Source: Pegea sp. RAD2-039 (Eukaryota > Chordata > Thaliacea > Salpida > Salpidae). Taken from it: DNA of 64,000 bases. The number at the start of each line of letters is the position of its first letter. Position 1 is the first letter of the stretch. A program made the translations under genes and the position numbers. The stretch spans positions 744,001-808,000 of the forward strand of contig JAQGEQ010000161.1 in the NCBI GenBank assembly GCA_034620365.1, read 5' to 3'. The notes below the pieces were generated by a model. It was given only the letters and a program-made list of their open reading frames with translations, was not told the DNA's origin and did no database searches. Below are positions 49,630 to 61,801 of this stretch, piece by piece.

Positions 49630-51960
49630 AAATGCAAGGGAGGGTATCTGAAAAAGCACCTCCCGCTAACACGCATTCTCACAAATAACATGTATTTAGT
49701 CAAAAATATAGAAAGTAAAAGATGTAACAAATAGCATTTCAGAAGTCTTCAAAGCATATAACAGTGAACAATTACATAAAATGTTAATAATATAAGATTG
49801 AGAAAAAGAATCACTGCCTAAAAATGACAATTTTGGCAATATTTTAACGGTTTAACTTCAGCTTCAACAACGCGAGTGATTCTGACATGACAATGTCTGA
49901 TGGCAGCTGGTTCCAGGTACTAATTGTGCGATATGAGAACAAATTTGCTCTGATCAACGTACCAGTAAAGAAGCTGAGACTATGTTTATAACTACCATAT
50001 TTAATATTAAATTTCCTTCATACTAATCTCGTAAATATTGACTGAACAGATTCAATTTTTTTGATATCACTAACTTGATATGGCATCTATGCACTAACAT
50101 TGTATTCAAGCATTTGACATACGTACAATTTAAAAAGATTGATAAAGAAGCATGTATTCTTAGAATTTAAAGTTTTTATATTAGAGTAAACTTGACTATA
50201 CTATTTTTGAAGATTTTAGAAACATAATTGTGCCATTTTAAATCAGACGATAATAAGGTAATAGGATCAGTTCTAGGTCCGACGAATTTCGTGGAATAAT
50301 AAGTTCATTGATGAAATATTGATTTAAGGAATTTGCAGTTGGCTTACGAGAAAAAGTTATAAGTTCAGACTTTGTTAGCTGGATTCTGAGCTGCCAATTC
50401 GTAGACCAGTTTTCTACAGTGTGTAGTGCAGTGCAGTTTGAAGTTTTGAATGATTACAAGATAATAGCTTGATTTTATCTGCATACACAAACACTCTGAC
50501 ATCATCTACTGCTACTAATCTTCCGATGAGGTCTTCAATGAAAATTAAAAAGAGAAGGGGACCCAGAACAAGACCATGAGGAACACCACTAGTGATTTGA
50601 CTTGGAGTAGATTAAGATCTTTCTACACGAGTTTGTTGGGTTCTACCTGATAATCTTCAATCCACTATAAGATAAAGCTGTTGATTTTTAAGTTTTTCAA
50701 TACAGTAACGAGCTTAGTGTGTGCGACAGAATCAAACGCCTTAGCAAAATCGAGGTTTATGAGCTGTAAGCTCATTAAGAAAAGTGAGATGTTGAGTCAG
50801 GGAAGATCTCCCTTTCACAAAGCTATGCTGGACATCAGATATTAGATTGTGCTCCATGAAATGACTGGTCATATGATTGTGAATGATATGTTCTTGAATT
50901 CTATAGATAACTGAAGTCAGCAAAACTGGTCTGTAGTTAAGTGCAGTGTTTCTGGGATTATGTTTATGAATTGGAGTAATATTAGCTTTCTTCCAAATTT
51001 GTGGAACTCTTTCTCGTCTCAGAGTCATGTTAAAGAGTAGCGATAAAGTGATAAAAAGGAAGTAGTTTTTTCTTAAAAACAAAGCTAGGATCTTATCTGT
51101 AGTGTTGAAAACTGATGATTTGAAAAAATATATAGCCTTAGTTACCATATCGACCGTTATGTCAACATAAATCATATCAGAAATATTTGTAAGAATGTTG
51201 GAGTAGGAGAGAGAAGGAGTATTGCCATCATCAATAAAAAACGCTATTAAATTGGTTGTTTAGCTATTCAGCTTTGTTCTCTGGTTCCATCACAAGCTGG
51301 TCGCTGTTATCAAGTAGGGGAGGTATTTGAGATCTCGCCTTAAGCTTGTGATTTATGAAACCAAAAAACGTTTTCTTTCAAGGTAAAAATAAGACTGCAC
51401 TTTCTCTTCTTAAGTAGAAATTAGAAATATATTTCCTGTGAATTATGCAAGGATATTTGTACAGAGATTTGATGGAAAGATCTGTTTTAGTTTGTTTGTA
51501 TAGGAGGTTTTTCAAATGTTGTAAATTCTTTAAATACTTGGGCAAATGTGGTTTTTTGTTGACTCGATAAAAACGTATGGAATTCTCAATTGACTCTTTA
51601 ACGATGTTATTAACTTTGAGTAAATAGTATTGATGTGACCGGTAGAGTTGAAAATAGAAATCCAGTAGACACCTGATAGAAAACTATTAATGCCTTCATA
51701 ATTTCCACGATAGAAATTCTATTTGCTTTGAGTTTTAACGTTCATGGAAAAAGTTTGATGAAGCTTGAATTCAATTTATTAATAAATAAATCATGTTCTG
51801 GTCGCATTTCAGAACAAAAGGTTCTTTTTGACCAAAGTCGAAAATCTCAACAAGGCTAACTAAGCTGTCTAATGTACATTAAGCTTCAACAACCAAGATA
51901 AACTGTTTTTACAAACAACTATAGCTTGTGGTAGTCTAGAGTACATAAAACTTGCCTATT
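49630..51960 (-). mobile_element. Longer LINE copy: endonuclease end, reverse transcriptase and 3' UTR, inactive
   Basis: On the minus strand it starts near 51960 with traces of the endonuclease C-terminus (NFYRGNYEGINSFLSG, about 51665-51715), then FFGFINHKLKARS (about 51350). RT follows: VPQIWKKANITPIHK, NYRPVLLTSVIYR, FVKGRSSLTQHL. Roughly 30 bp carrying the motif A aspartate are deleted near 50750. Motif C reads VYADKIKLL instead of YADD, and about 170-190 bp are missing near 49975 compared with the first copy. Several stops occur. The 3' hairpin is at 49638-49664. From 49975 to 50750 it is about 97% identical by eye to 36445-37220. It lies 420 bp upstream of ZNF341, in the opposite orientation. 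Confidence 0.9.
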
Positions 51961-52382
51961 TATTGCAGCACACGGCGAAGTAAGAGAATCAATGATGAGC
52001 ATATTTATAAAACTATTCGTAACACCATACTTTCATATAAGAATAATTTTAAAACAATTTATAATGACTTATTTCATCAAACCTAATTATAATTTTTTTA
52101 AACAACTTTTAGTAAAAAATATATAACTCCCTTTTAGAGTGCCATTATTTGTTCGCGTATATCTGATAATTGACATTTTCAAAAGAAAAAATCTTACTTT
52201 TTGATATACTTGTAGATTATTGTATATTTATATTTTTAACTTGTAATTTTGATAAATGATAGAAAAACATTTTACCAGTAAAGAAATTATTTTAAAAAAT
52301 TGTTTTATTTATTAAAAACGAAAAATTTAATAGTCTTATAGTGATTAGAATACACATAGTTGTTGAAATTTTGACTAAACAA
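51961..52382. other. ZNF341 upstream region
   Basis: Very AT-rich; should hold the ZNF341 promoter and 5' UTR. No motif stands out. Confidence 0.4.
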
Positions 52383-55300
52383 ATGAATTATAATGAAGAA
52401 ACCATGTTGGGTAATAATCCAGTGTTTTTACTTCTTGATATGGAATGTGATTTGCATGAATGCTGCAGGTTTGATTTTTATTGTTAGTGGTGATTATTTT
52501 GGTAAAATTAATTTTTAGGCAAAAGAAAAATATTGTTTTTATATATATTGTGATCAGTATTTGTTTAGGTTTTTGGTAATATAACTTGATGTAAATTAGA
52601 ATAATTTGAAATAAGTCATATTTTAAATTATAATTAAGATTAGTATCAAAAAATTATTATTTATTCTATATCTTATGAGTTAATTGCATAAATTTATAAG
52701 TTATGTTAAGAATTATTTCTAAAATTAAAAGTGAAACAATTGAACAATCTTTAATTAAATAAGAATCAATTTTATTTTAAACTTCCATCTGATATAGATA
52801 TATAGAAAAGTTATTTGATCTGTATATTTTAACTTATACTTTTTTAACTAGAAATTTACTTTATTTCAGATGTAATTTCAGATTTTTCAACTTTCGTCAA
52901 TATTATTTTCATAAAGTGAATCAATGTCAAGATACTAATGTAATACAAAGTCAATATTATAGTAATGGTGCAATAGAAAGTAACAATTATGAAACTCCTA
53001 TTAATAAGCAAGTTACTTGTATTGAAGGTATACCTGATTATAATCAACCCCCAGAACACCAAATGCAATTTCTTTGTAATCAAAGTATGTTTGAACATGG
53101 TAGAAAGTTTTACATCTTGAAAATATTCTTCATTTTTATTCAGATGAACCATCTTATCATACTATGTATGCAAATAACTCAGTATCAGACTTCCAAAGTA
53201 ACAATCATAGCTTACCTTCAATTTCAACTGTGAATAGTGGGTGAGTCATTAAATAAAAGAGTAATTTTGATTTAAAGTAGTTATAGAATTATATGAAATA
53301 ATTTCTAATGTTATTAGATAGCAGATAATTTCTTTATGTTGTTATTTTTTACTTTATTTAATAGTCAACCAGACACAAATATGAATTATGCTGTTCCTCC
53401 AATTATAGTGGATAATTCTGCAATAACATCAAGAAATGAGTCTGCTCAGAACTTTGTTTCTTCAACTCAAAATGATATTTCACAAATAAATCTCAGGTAT
53501 AGTCTCCCACGGATCTTAGGTTCGATATTTACTTGAGGTACAACATTGAAAAAAAAGACTAAAGTATTGCATTTGGAATTTTATCTGTAAGCTTAATTAA
53601 ATATTAGAAGCAAGCTTTAAGTTGATGGTCTAGATTGTAACAATAAATTCAACAAAGAAGACATTACTAGATAGTTATTTTGAAAAAAAAATTGTTTTGT
53701 TGATGCTAATTAGTAGATAGTGAATCAATGACTGAAAAAACAAACTGAAATAAATCACCAAATAGCCAAATAATAAATTAAAGTACTTATAGATACAAAA
53801 TATATATAGAATTAACAAATACAAAATACTTTTTTCGCTTTTATCTTTTCTAGTTATTGATTATCTGATGTTTTTGTTAACATATTCTGCCAATATAAAC
53901 TCATATATTATTTTTAAACAAGACTATTTTAGAAAATAACTTTTTTTTCAGATGTTTTTCTTTAAGCGTTCAAAGATATAGTTTTAAAAGTTTGTTTTAT
54001 TTACTTACAAACAAAAACTTTATGATATAGAAATTAACTTTATAAATTAATTTAAGCAGTGATCATATCAACACAAACGGACTATTACAAGATGAAGATA
54101 TTTCAACAAATAGTGAATTCATGCAGTTTTGGCCACCAAGCCAACCATCATCTCATACCTGCCAACATTTAGTCAGTTGAGTTTTTATTTGAAGTATTCA
54201 AACTTGAAGTTTTATACAACAACAACAACAAATTGTTTAAAGGATGCACCAAACACTGCTGAATATATGAACCAACCGGTTATGGTAATCGAACCAAACC
54301 TTTGTTTAAATCCTTCTGATAGTCAAAAATCTAATATGATACTTTTACAGTCTGCATCATCCACACCACTGCCTCAAAAGTAACTACATAGTTTCTTTTC
54401 AACAAAATATTTTATTTGTATTCTCACAGTTATATCGAAGAATCATGTTTACAAACAAATGCTGAAGAAATTAGTATATCTCAACCTTCCTCCACTCTTG
54501 TCAGTAATTCGGTTGTTAAATCAAATAACCCCAAACCAAAACACAAGTGTAAATATTGCGAGAAATCTTTCAATAAAAATTTCGATTTGATTCAACATGT
54601 TCGCTCACATACAGGTTTCTCTTCATTTTTACTTACATCTCTTATTTGAAATAACTTTTGACTTTAGGTGAAAAACCATTTCAATGTGTCGCTTGTGGAA
54701 GAGCCTTTGCTCAAAAATCGAACGTCAAAAAACATATGGCTTCACACAAAGTTTGGTTAAAAGGAGACTACAACCGCTCACTTACAAATGGTTTCTATAT
54801 TCGTACTGTTCTACTTTTTAGAACTTATTTTTTCACCTTCATTATAAATATATTTGTAATTGGTTTTTAGATGCAAATGATATCTCTGACAATATCGACT
54901 TATCATTCCTTTGTCAATATTGTGGGAAAACATTTTCCTCTTATAACAAACGAAAAACTCATCTAGCAACTCACAAGGATAAACAAGTTAGAAGTTTCAA
55001 TTTCTCTCAAATATTTTCTTAAACTCCATCTTTCTAGGTTTACAAATGTCCCAAGGAAGACTGCTCATGTACATTCAAAGATCTTGAAGATTTTGTGGGT
55101 CACATAAAGAGTCATGGGGATGAGATGACTTATCGTTGTCATCAATGTCATCAAGTTTTTAAAACATTAGAAGATATTGGCTTGCATGAATATCAAGTTC
55201 ACCTTGACTGCAGCATCAACAAAAATGTTATTCCTTCAAAGTAATTATTTGTCAATTTAATTCAAGTTTCTTAAAGTTTTCAAATTTTTCAGACAATTAA

Positions 55301-56089
55301 CACGTCGCTTGTACACTTGTAAATTATGTCCTAGCAAGTTCACAAACCCCTCATCTCTTCGTGAACACGTTGAGAATGACGAGCACCGCCTTCCATGCCA
55401 TATTTGTCAAGCAGTGTTCACATGCGAACGTTATTTGCGAAAACATTTGCTTCTGCAACATAAAAAGCAAGACGATATATCGTGAGCTTCTCATTTCCAT
55501 TTGTCCAACTTTATCAATTTTCTTTATTTTCTTTCAAGGTGTTCAATATGCAAAAAAAATTTCAAAAGTGTCTATTATCTTCGTCAACATATGCTGATTC
55601 ATACCAAGGAGCTTCCGTTTCAATGTCCTAAATGTGATTCTGCTTTTAATAGAAAAGATAAGATGAAACGCCATATGCTAATACATGAAACAGAAAAGAA
55701 GTATAAAGTGAGTATTACAAGTTGTTTAAAAGTTTTACTGATCAGAGAGTTTTAGTGTCCTTTTGCTATTATTGGATGTACCAGAGAGTTTTCTAGAAAA
55801 GATAAACTAAAAGAACACGTTAACACTCATAAAACTTCGAAACAAACGTTTTCTTGTTCATTTTGTGGAAAAAAATATTCCCGTTTCTCATTTAAGGTTC
55901 GGATTTTTTTATTAATCAACTTTTATTATTTTGATTGTTTTGTAGAACAAGCATGAACAGTTGCACAAAAATGGACTTTTTTGTTCATTTTGCAAACAAA
56001 TGTTCACTACTAAATCAAAATTGAAAACTCATAAATGTCCAGGAGATAAAAAAGTTCATTTAAATACTAATAAAATGAAGAAAGTTTAA
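52383..56089 (+). CDS. ZNF341: ZNF341-like multi-C2H2 zinc-finger transcription factor
   Basis: In humans ZNF341 binds DNA through a long finger array and drives STAT3 and STAT1 transcription. Fourteen exons join in phase to 687 aa: 52383-52468, 52870-53099, 53144-53240, 53365-53496, 54060-54171, 54243-54379, 54430-54614, 54668-54790, 54871-54986, 55038-55240, 55293-55481, 55539-55707, 55756-55896, 55946-56089. An N-terminal C2HC-type finger (CCRC...H...C, across exons 1-2) is followed by a low-complexity Asn/Ser-rich region, then about twelve fingers. The pair [17 protein letters not shown] and [18 protein letters not shown] followed by HKVW is nearly identical to the human protein as I recall it. 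Later fingers also match in order: [36 protein letters not shown], and the wide-spaced [14 protein letters not shown]. The last finger is C2HC-like. Linkers are irregular, as in ZNF341. Confidence 0.93.
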
Positions 56090-56198
56090 ATAAGGCACTG
56101 TTAAGTAATTCCTGGCTTTAAATGCTTTTATTTTCATCTATTGTAGATCATTATCTAAATTTGTTTTACATTTATCGTGCCTTATGCTTTATATTCAC

Positions 56199-56204
56199 AA
56201 TAAA
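56199..56204 (+). terminator. Polyadenylation signal of ZNF341
   Basis: AATAAA 110 nt after the stop codon. Confidence 0.55.
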
Positions 56205-59200
56205 ACTTGAAGATTATCAACATCTGTTAAATTTAATAAGAGAAAAAGCAAAATAAATAATAACTAGATAAGAAATAATTATAGCAAGATGTGCACCACG
56301 TAAATTATTAATTCAGGTTTATCTACTTTATACGAAATTCTCAAATATTTTAAGACCAGAATTATTTGCGTTAAAATTTGCGTGCTATTAAAACTGTTCG
56401 ACGCATTTTCGTTTCTAATTAGAATTCAACTCAGTATGGAGTCCTCACTTTGAAAACGATATTATAAAGCTTAAATCTGTTCACTGGGAGGTCATGCCCT
56501 TTTTTGATACAAAAACTGTCTGTATAAGCTTAATAACAAATCTTTAAAATATCGATTCCCCCTTTCCTGCTTTCTTATTACTATTTAGAATTACATATAG
56601 CTTCTGTCATCTTAACTTCATGGACTTCTTTAAAGATTGCAATCTTTCATACGTCCTTAGAGATTTGTCATTCAAAACTCAACAAGTTTACTAACAGCCA
56701 GTGAACAAATAGCCACTAATAGCAAAATCATGGTTTGGACTTCATCATTACATCAAAATCTTTCCTCTCTTTAAAAAATATGATTTGATTTCGCTAACAA
56801 ATGATTTGCGATACCGTTAGCCTCCTTATTTTTATTTTGTTTTTAAGTTATTTTTTATATTAACTTATGTTAAAATGTGAGACTTAAGACTTTTTAATTA
56901 TTTTTCTTCTCATAATGTTTTGTGGCTGCTATAAGAGCTGGATGACTTGTCAGTTGCAGCTATGTGTTGATTAAAATAAATTAATAGATAAAATGAAAAA
57001 ATTATACATTAATCTTTATCTGACAACTACTTGTAAATTGCTTATAAATATGAATTAAAACTTTGTGAGAGATTCAGAAGGGTGTTTTGAATGAAACTAT
57101 TAAAACTTTTGTTACTTCCTTTTTTTACTCACTTCCTTTGTTACATACTTACATCAAGGAAAAAGTGAACCTCTGCAGAAGGTGCTTATAAAAATTAAAT
57201 AAAATCTTAAGTAAATAGAAAAATTGAATTCCAAGAAAATGCCAATTAATTTTGACGTAAATGCATTTCTAAAATCATCTAACAGTTTACAAATGAATTT
57301 TTTCTATTAATGCTTATTTATATTTAAATAAAAAGCTGTTCACACTAACTTTTTAACAAACATTTTTGATTCAAATCAGAAACGTAACTGATACAACTTT
57401 TATTTGTTTTAAAATTTTAATTTTTTCTTGAGTAGCCTAGTTAGTATCTAATTCCTATTATACTTGGGCATTATTAACATTTCCACAAGTAAGTTGAGAA
57501 TAATTCTTTATAAAGTGAATAGCTTTATTATACAAGTATGTAAATAACCAAACAATATATACTTTATAATTTTGTTTAGTTATATGACCATGAATATTTA
57601 TGCATCTTTTAGGAATAATATGTTAATTGTTAGAGTCGATTACTAAACTGTGAAAAATTTCATAAAATATTTGTAAATTTAAATTATAAACTTATTATTA
57701 AAGCAACCAAAGTGTTATTTGATATAATTTGCAAGGTATTAAATGTTATGCAAAGTATTTGGGGTTCTGATCACTTTATCAAGTATATTGAAAATGAATA
57801 GGGAAAAAATTCATTTTAGTTACCTTGGCATAAATTACAAGACTTGTTTGAAATCAATCAGGTAATTTTTCAGATTGCTGCAATTATCTTATTTTCATTT
57901 ATTGCATTTAATATACTATAGTTCCAAATTAAAATGCAAAATACTCAAAGTTATAACAACCAAATGTTAAATTAAGGTTTGCTTTAAACGCTCTTTAGAC
58001 TAGTTATGTTATTAAGCTAGTTTAACTTTACTTCTATTTCAGTAACATTTACAACTTATGCATTTTTTTAATTACTCTAAATAAATAAAATAAAGAGATC
58101 TTTTCAGTTTGAACTTATTTCAAGATTTAGAATTAAGATGTTACAAATAGGCCTTCATGTACAAGTGAAAACATCTTTCATAAATTCATTTTAGATTTTT
58201 TTAATGTTTATTCAAGTAACAGTTTATATTTCATTTTGTTGAGTAAGAAGTTTAAGATTAACGTAAATAGTACCAACCCTTGCTCCTTAAGCTAATTTTT
58301 CTAAAGTTTTTTTAGATCGCTTTATTAATCTGATGATTTACCTTTGGCATAATCAATACTTTGATCCAATCAACTTAAAAAATAAATTTCAGCAAATTTT
58401 TATAACAATTATTTTCAGCAAAAAGTTGTTTTTAATCGTCTATTGTAAACGTTATACTATTAAGAGATTGCAAAAGAAAAGAAGCAAAGAAAATAATCAG
58501 TTTTGAATAAATAGAAACGCACAAAAGCTATAAAACACCAAACATATATGCATCTCAAATTTGTTTTATTTGGAATAATCACATGATAAGCAAAATAATG
58601 AAGCAAAACAATATTTAAGAACATATCAATATTTATTAGAATGAATACAATACAAAGAAGTTTCGTAACCTTTTATCAATATTGAATACTCGATTATTAT
58701 GCATTTTATTTTTTCATTAAAATTTCAATTTAAGAAATTTGATTAACATTATAAACATATTTTATATAGTAACTGCATAACGGCCTTTTTATTTATTGAA
58801 TTCATTAATTCAGCCAATCTTTAACTTTGTTTACATTTTATTAAAAAATATAATTTATTTCTTTTTAATTTTATTATTTGAAATTTTCAATAGTTTATTC
58901 AATAAAACATTAAAAATAATATAAAATATATGAATAATTTAAAATAAAGATTTTATTAGAATGGTAATAACTTCATTAAATTAGTACATATTAGTTTTTA
59001 TCGTAATTTAAAAAAAATAATTTTTCAAAATGATATGCTAAAAATTATTTTATCTAAAAGATTATTTAATCTTTATTAAATACTTCATAATCAACCATAA
59101 CATCTATTTTGGTTTCTTGTTTTTTTACTTTGTAAATAACTGATAACAATCTTAAAGTAACTTTGTTGATGTATTCTACTTTGATACTTTTTATGATAAA

Positions 59201-59561
59201 AAGTAAATATTTTTTTGTTTTATTCTATTTGCTTTCAAAATAATCTTAGATTTGTATCTAAAAAGCTTATGAAAAAAAATATTCAAACCTATTACTGATA
59301 TTTTGTTTATATCAATTATAATCATCTATAAAATTAATTATTTGTAAAATTTATTAGCAAATTAAAAAAGTTGTTGTAATATTTTTTAAAATTAAAGTTT
59401 TTTATAAAATATTATTAACTTTAAGATCGTTGCTTAGATAAGTAATCTGTATATAAGAATTTTATAATATTATATATAAAAAGAATATATAAATATCAAT
59501 ATTTATTTTAAGGGTTGGTTTCAAAATATTAATCTTATGAAGCTATACTATATAATTTGTG
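56205..59561. other. Intergenic stretch, nothing recognised
   Basis: No exon-like segment. 56380-56720 is slightly less AT-rich; 58700-59540 is extremely AT-rich. A short upstream ATG frame (59537-59575, twelve codons) overlaps the TMEM64 start out of frame and may dampen translation. Confidence 0.45.
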
Positions 59562-60908
59562 ATGAACACCTCTGAAGTTGATGAGAAATCTTGTAATCAG
59601 ATAGATGTTGAGATATCTTCTCATATGAAATTATGCCAAAAATGTATTTTTTGTTCATCATGTCATAAGTATAATGAGAAAAAAACCTATGCAGTTGAAT
59701 CAACTGAGTCTTTAAATAACAATTACCAATTATCTATGTGTGGCTTGTTGCAATGTGACTCAGTTTATCAACCAAAGAGCAATTATCTCAAAGAAATTAG
59801 CTCTAAATGTTGTTTAGTCAGTGTTTCTTTTAAAGTTGTGATTGGATTATTAATCTTTCTTATCTTTTTACTTTTGATATCTTACCAAAGTTATTATAAA
59901 CAACCTTCAATTTCCAATATTCTTTCATTTTTGGAACACCAAAGTATATGGTATTCAATTGTATTTTTTACTTTTGCTTTTACAATTGTCTCTTTTCCTA
60001 TTATGTGGGGCTATCTGATATTAAACGTGGCTGCTGGGTACTTTCATGGGTTTTTAGGGGGATTGGCCTTAGTAATCTTTTCTGTAATATGTGGAACACT
60101 GTTGAGTCATTTGATTTATAAACATTATTTTAGTGTATATGCGATTGAATGGTTGAAAACTAAAGATAATTATCCTAAAATACAAGGAATATTAAAGATT
60201 TTAGATGGTTCCTCTGGAATGAGAATCATTGGTCTTCTTAGATTGACACCAATTCCATTTGGATTCCAAAACTCATTAATTGCTGTATGTTTTGATCTTT
60301 TATAATTTGTAAAATAATTTTGACAAATTTTATGTAGGTTTCAAATGTACCAATTCGTCAATATATCATCGCCTCTACAATTGGACTTCTACCAACACAG
60401 GCACTGAATTGTTATATTGGTTCTAAATTTCGATCTGTTCAAGAATTAAGCAATTCCAATGTGCCTGGAGGGTATTATATACTTGCTGTTCAGGTTAAAA
60501 AAATCATATTTATATTTTGATAAATTTGAAACTTGAAGTAGATATTTTTTAATTGATTAACTTTTCATTTATTAGATGTTTACACAATTTTTTCAAATGT
60601 TTTTTTGTAATTTTTTTCTTGACTTTCAGTTATTTTTTGGAGTTCTTCTTTCACGAATTGTTGTGAATCGAGCAAGAAAAGAATTAGATAGTGTTGTAGC
60701 CAAAGATATTCCTGATCAAGTGAAAATAAATTTTATTTTTGTTATATTTTTTAAATTACATTTTTATTCTTTTGTAACAATTATGAAAACAAATCTGTTC
60801 AAATTTATAACAGCTTTTTACAATTAGATTCAAACCGAAACTAAAGAACGTCAAGAACCTGAATGTGTGGTCCAAATACAACCTGTTAAGCCTGACGACA
60901 TCGTCTAG
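59562..60908 (+). CDS. TMEM64: TMEM64, DedA/VTT-family membrane protein
   Basis: TMEM64 belongs to the SNARE-associated/VTT (DedA, TVP38) membrane family; in mammals it is an ER protein linked to SERCA2 calcium signalling. Four phase-0 exons (59562-60284, 60338-60493, 60630-60719, 60828-60908) give 349 aa; human is about 380. A hydrophobic segment at about 88-108 is followed by the VTT domain: FPIMWGYLILNVAAGYFHGF, then LDGSSGMRIIGLLRLTPIPF (about 215-234), the hallmark that places the Arg and the re-entrant Pro loop. VSNVPIRQYI and GLLPTQALNCYIG follow, close to the TMEM64 GLLPTQ segment, then a last membrane helix and a polar tail. The cytosolic N-terminus has Cys25, 28, 31 and 34 in a CX2CX2CX2C array. 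ATG 59562 is chosen; the codon before it is GTG. Confidence 0.94.
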
Positions 60909-61801
60909 TTACATTTTATAAACTTTTTAACTTGCTTTTATAAACATAACGTGAACTTTTTAGTTGCGATTCTATTTATTTTTTGCTTGAACCAGCAGGC
61001 TGACTTTATTAGAAGCTTTTTAATGTCACGATTACTCACCTGACACCGTACTAAAGTTAACATTTAATCTTTTGAAAATAATGAATGACTTTGCCTGCCT
61101 TCACTGTTAATTCGTCTTATTAATCACATATTCTGTTCTTTCATCTTTTTTATTGTATTTGCTGCTTTTTTAAAGTACTTAATCATTTATTGTATTTCTG
61201 TTATACTCCATACGCTTTTTCATCTTGTTATAACAGCGTTGTAATTGAGGAGCTAAAAATATTTCTCTCAGTAACCCCTCTTTAAAAATCTTTATTTTTC
61301 TACCTCTGATTTTTATCTTGTTTAGGAATTTTTAAGTGGTATCACTTTCACTATAAATGATGACATAAATCTTTTTTCAAAAATTGTTGTAATTACATTA
61401 GTGGTAGAAAGTAAGGTTATTATATCTTTAATATAATATAGAAATCTTCTGTTTACCTTAGAAACAAATTCAAGTTTTTAAAAACAAAAAGAATTTGATT
61501 TATAAACACGAACGAAAAAATTGCTTAGCAGCACGAAAAACTATCATCTTGCGAATTGAACTGTACAAAAAATAAACAACCAAAACTGTTTAACGACAAG
61601 TTAAAAAATATCGGGTAACTATTGAAAGGGGGTTTTATTGTAGAAGGCAGTTTCAAATCCGCGAATTTTATAAATTATCTTATGATTGATTTAGAATGAT
61701 TGAAATTTGGTTATATGTTAGATGCCATCAAGTATATCTCAGTAATAAAATATTGACATGATAAACATGTAAAGATTTAGATGAAGATTTTTGAGACTAC
61801 T
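60909..61801. other. Convergent 3' ends of TMEM64 and UNG
   Basis: About 890 bp between two convergent stop codons, presumably the two 3' UTRs. No gene-like feature seen. Confidence 0.5.
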
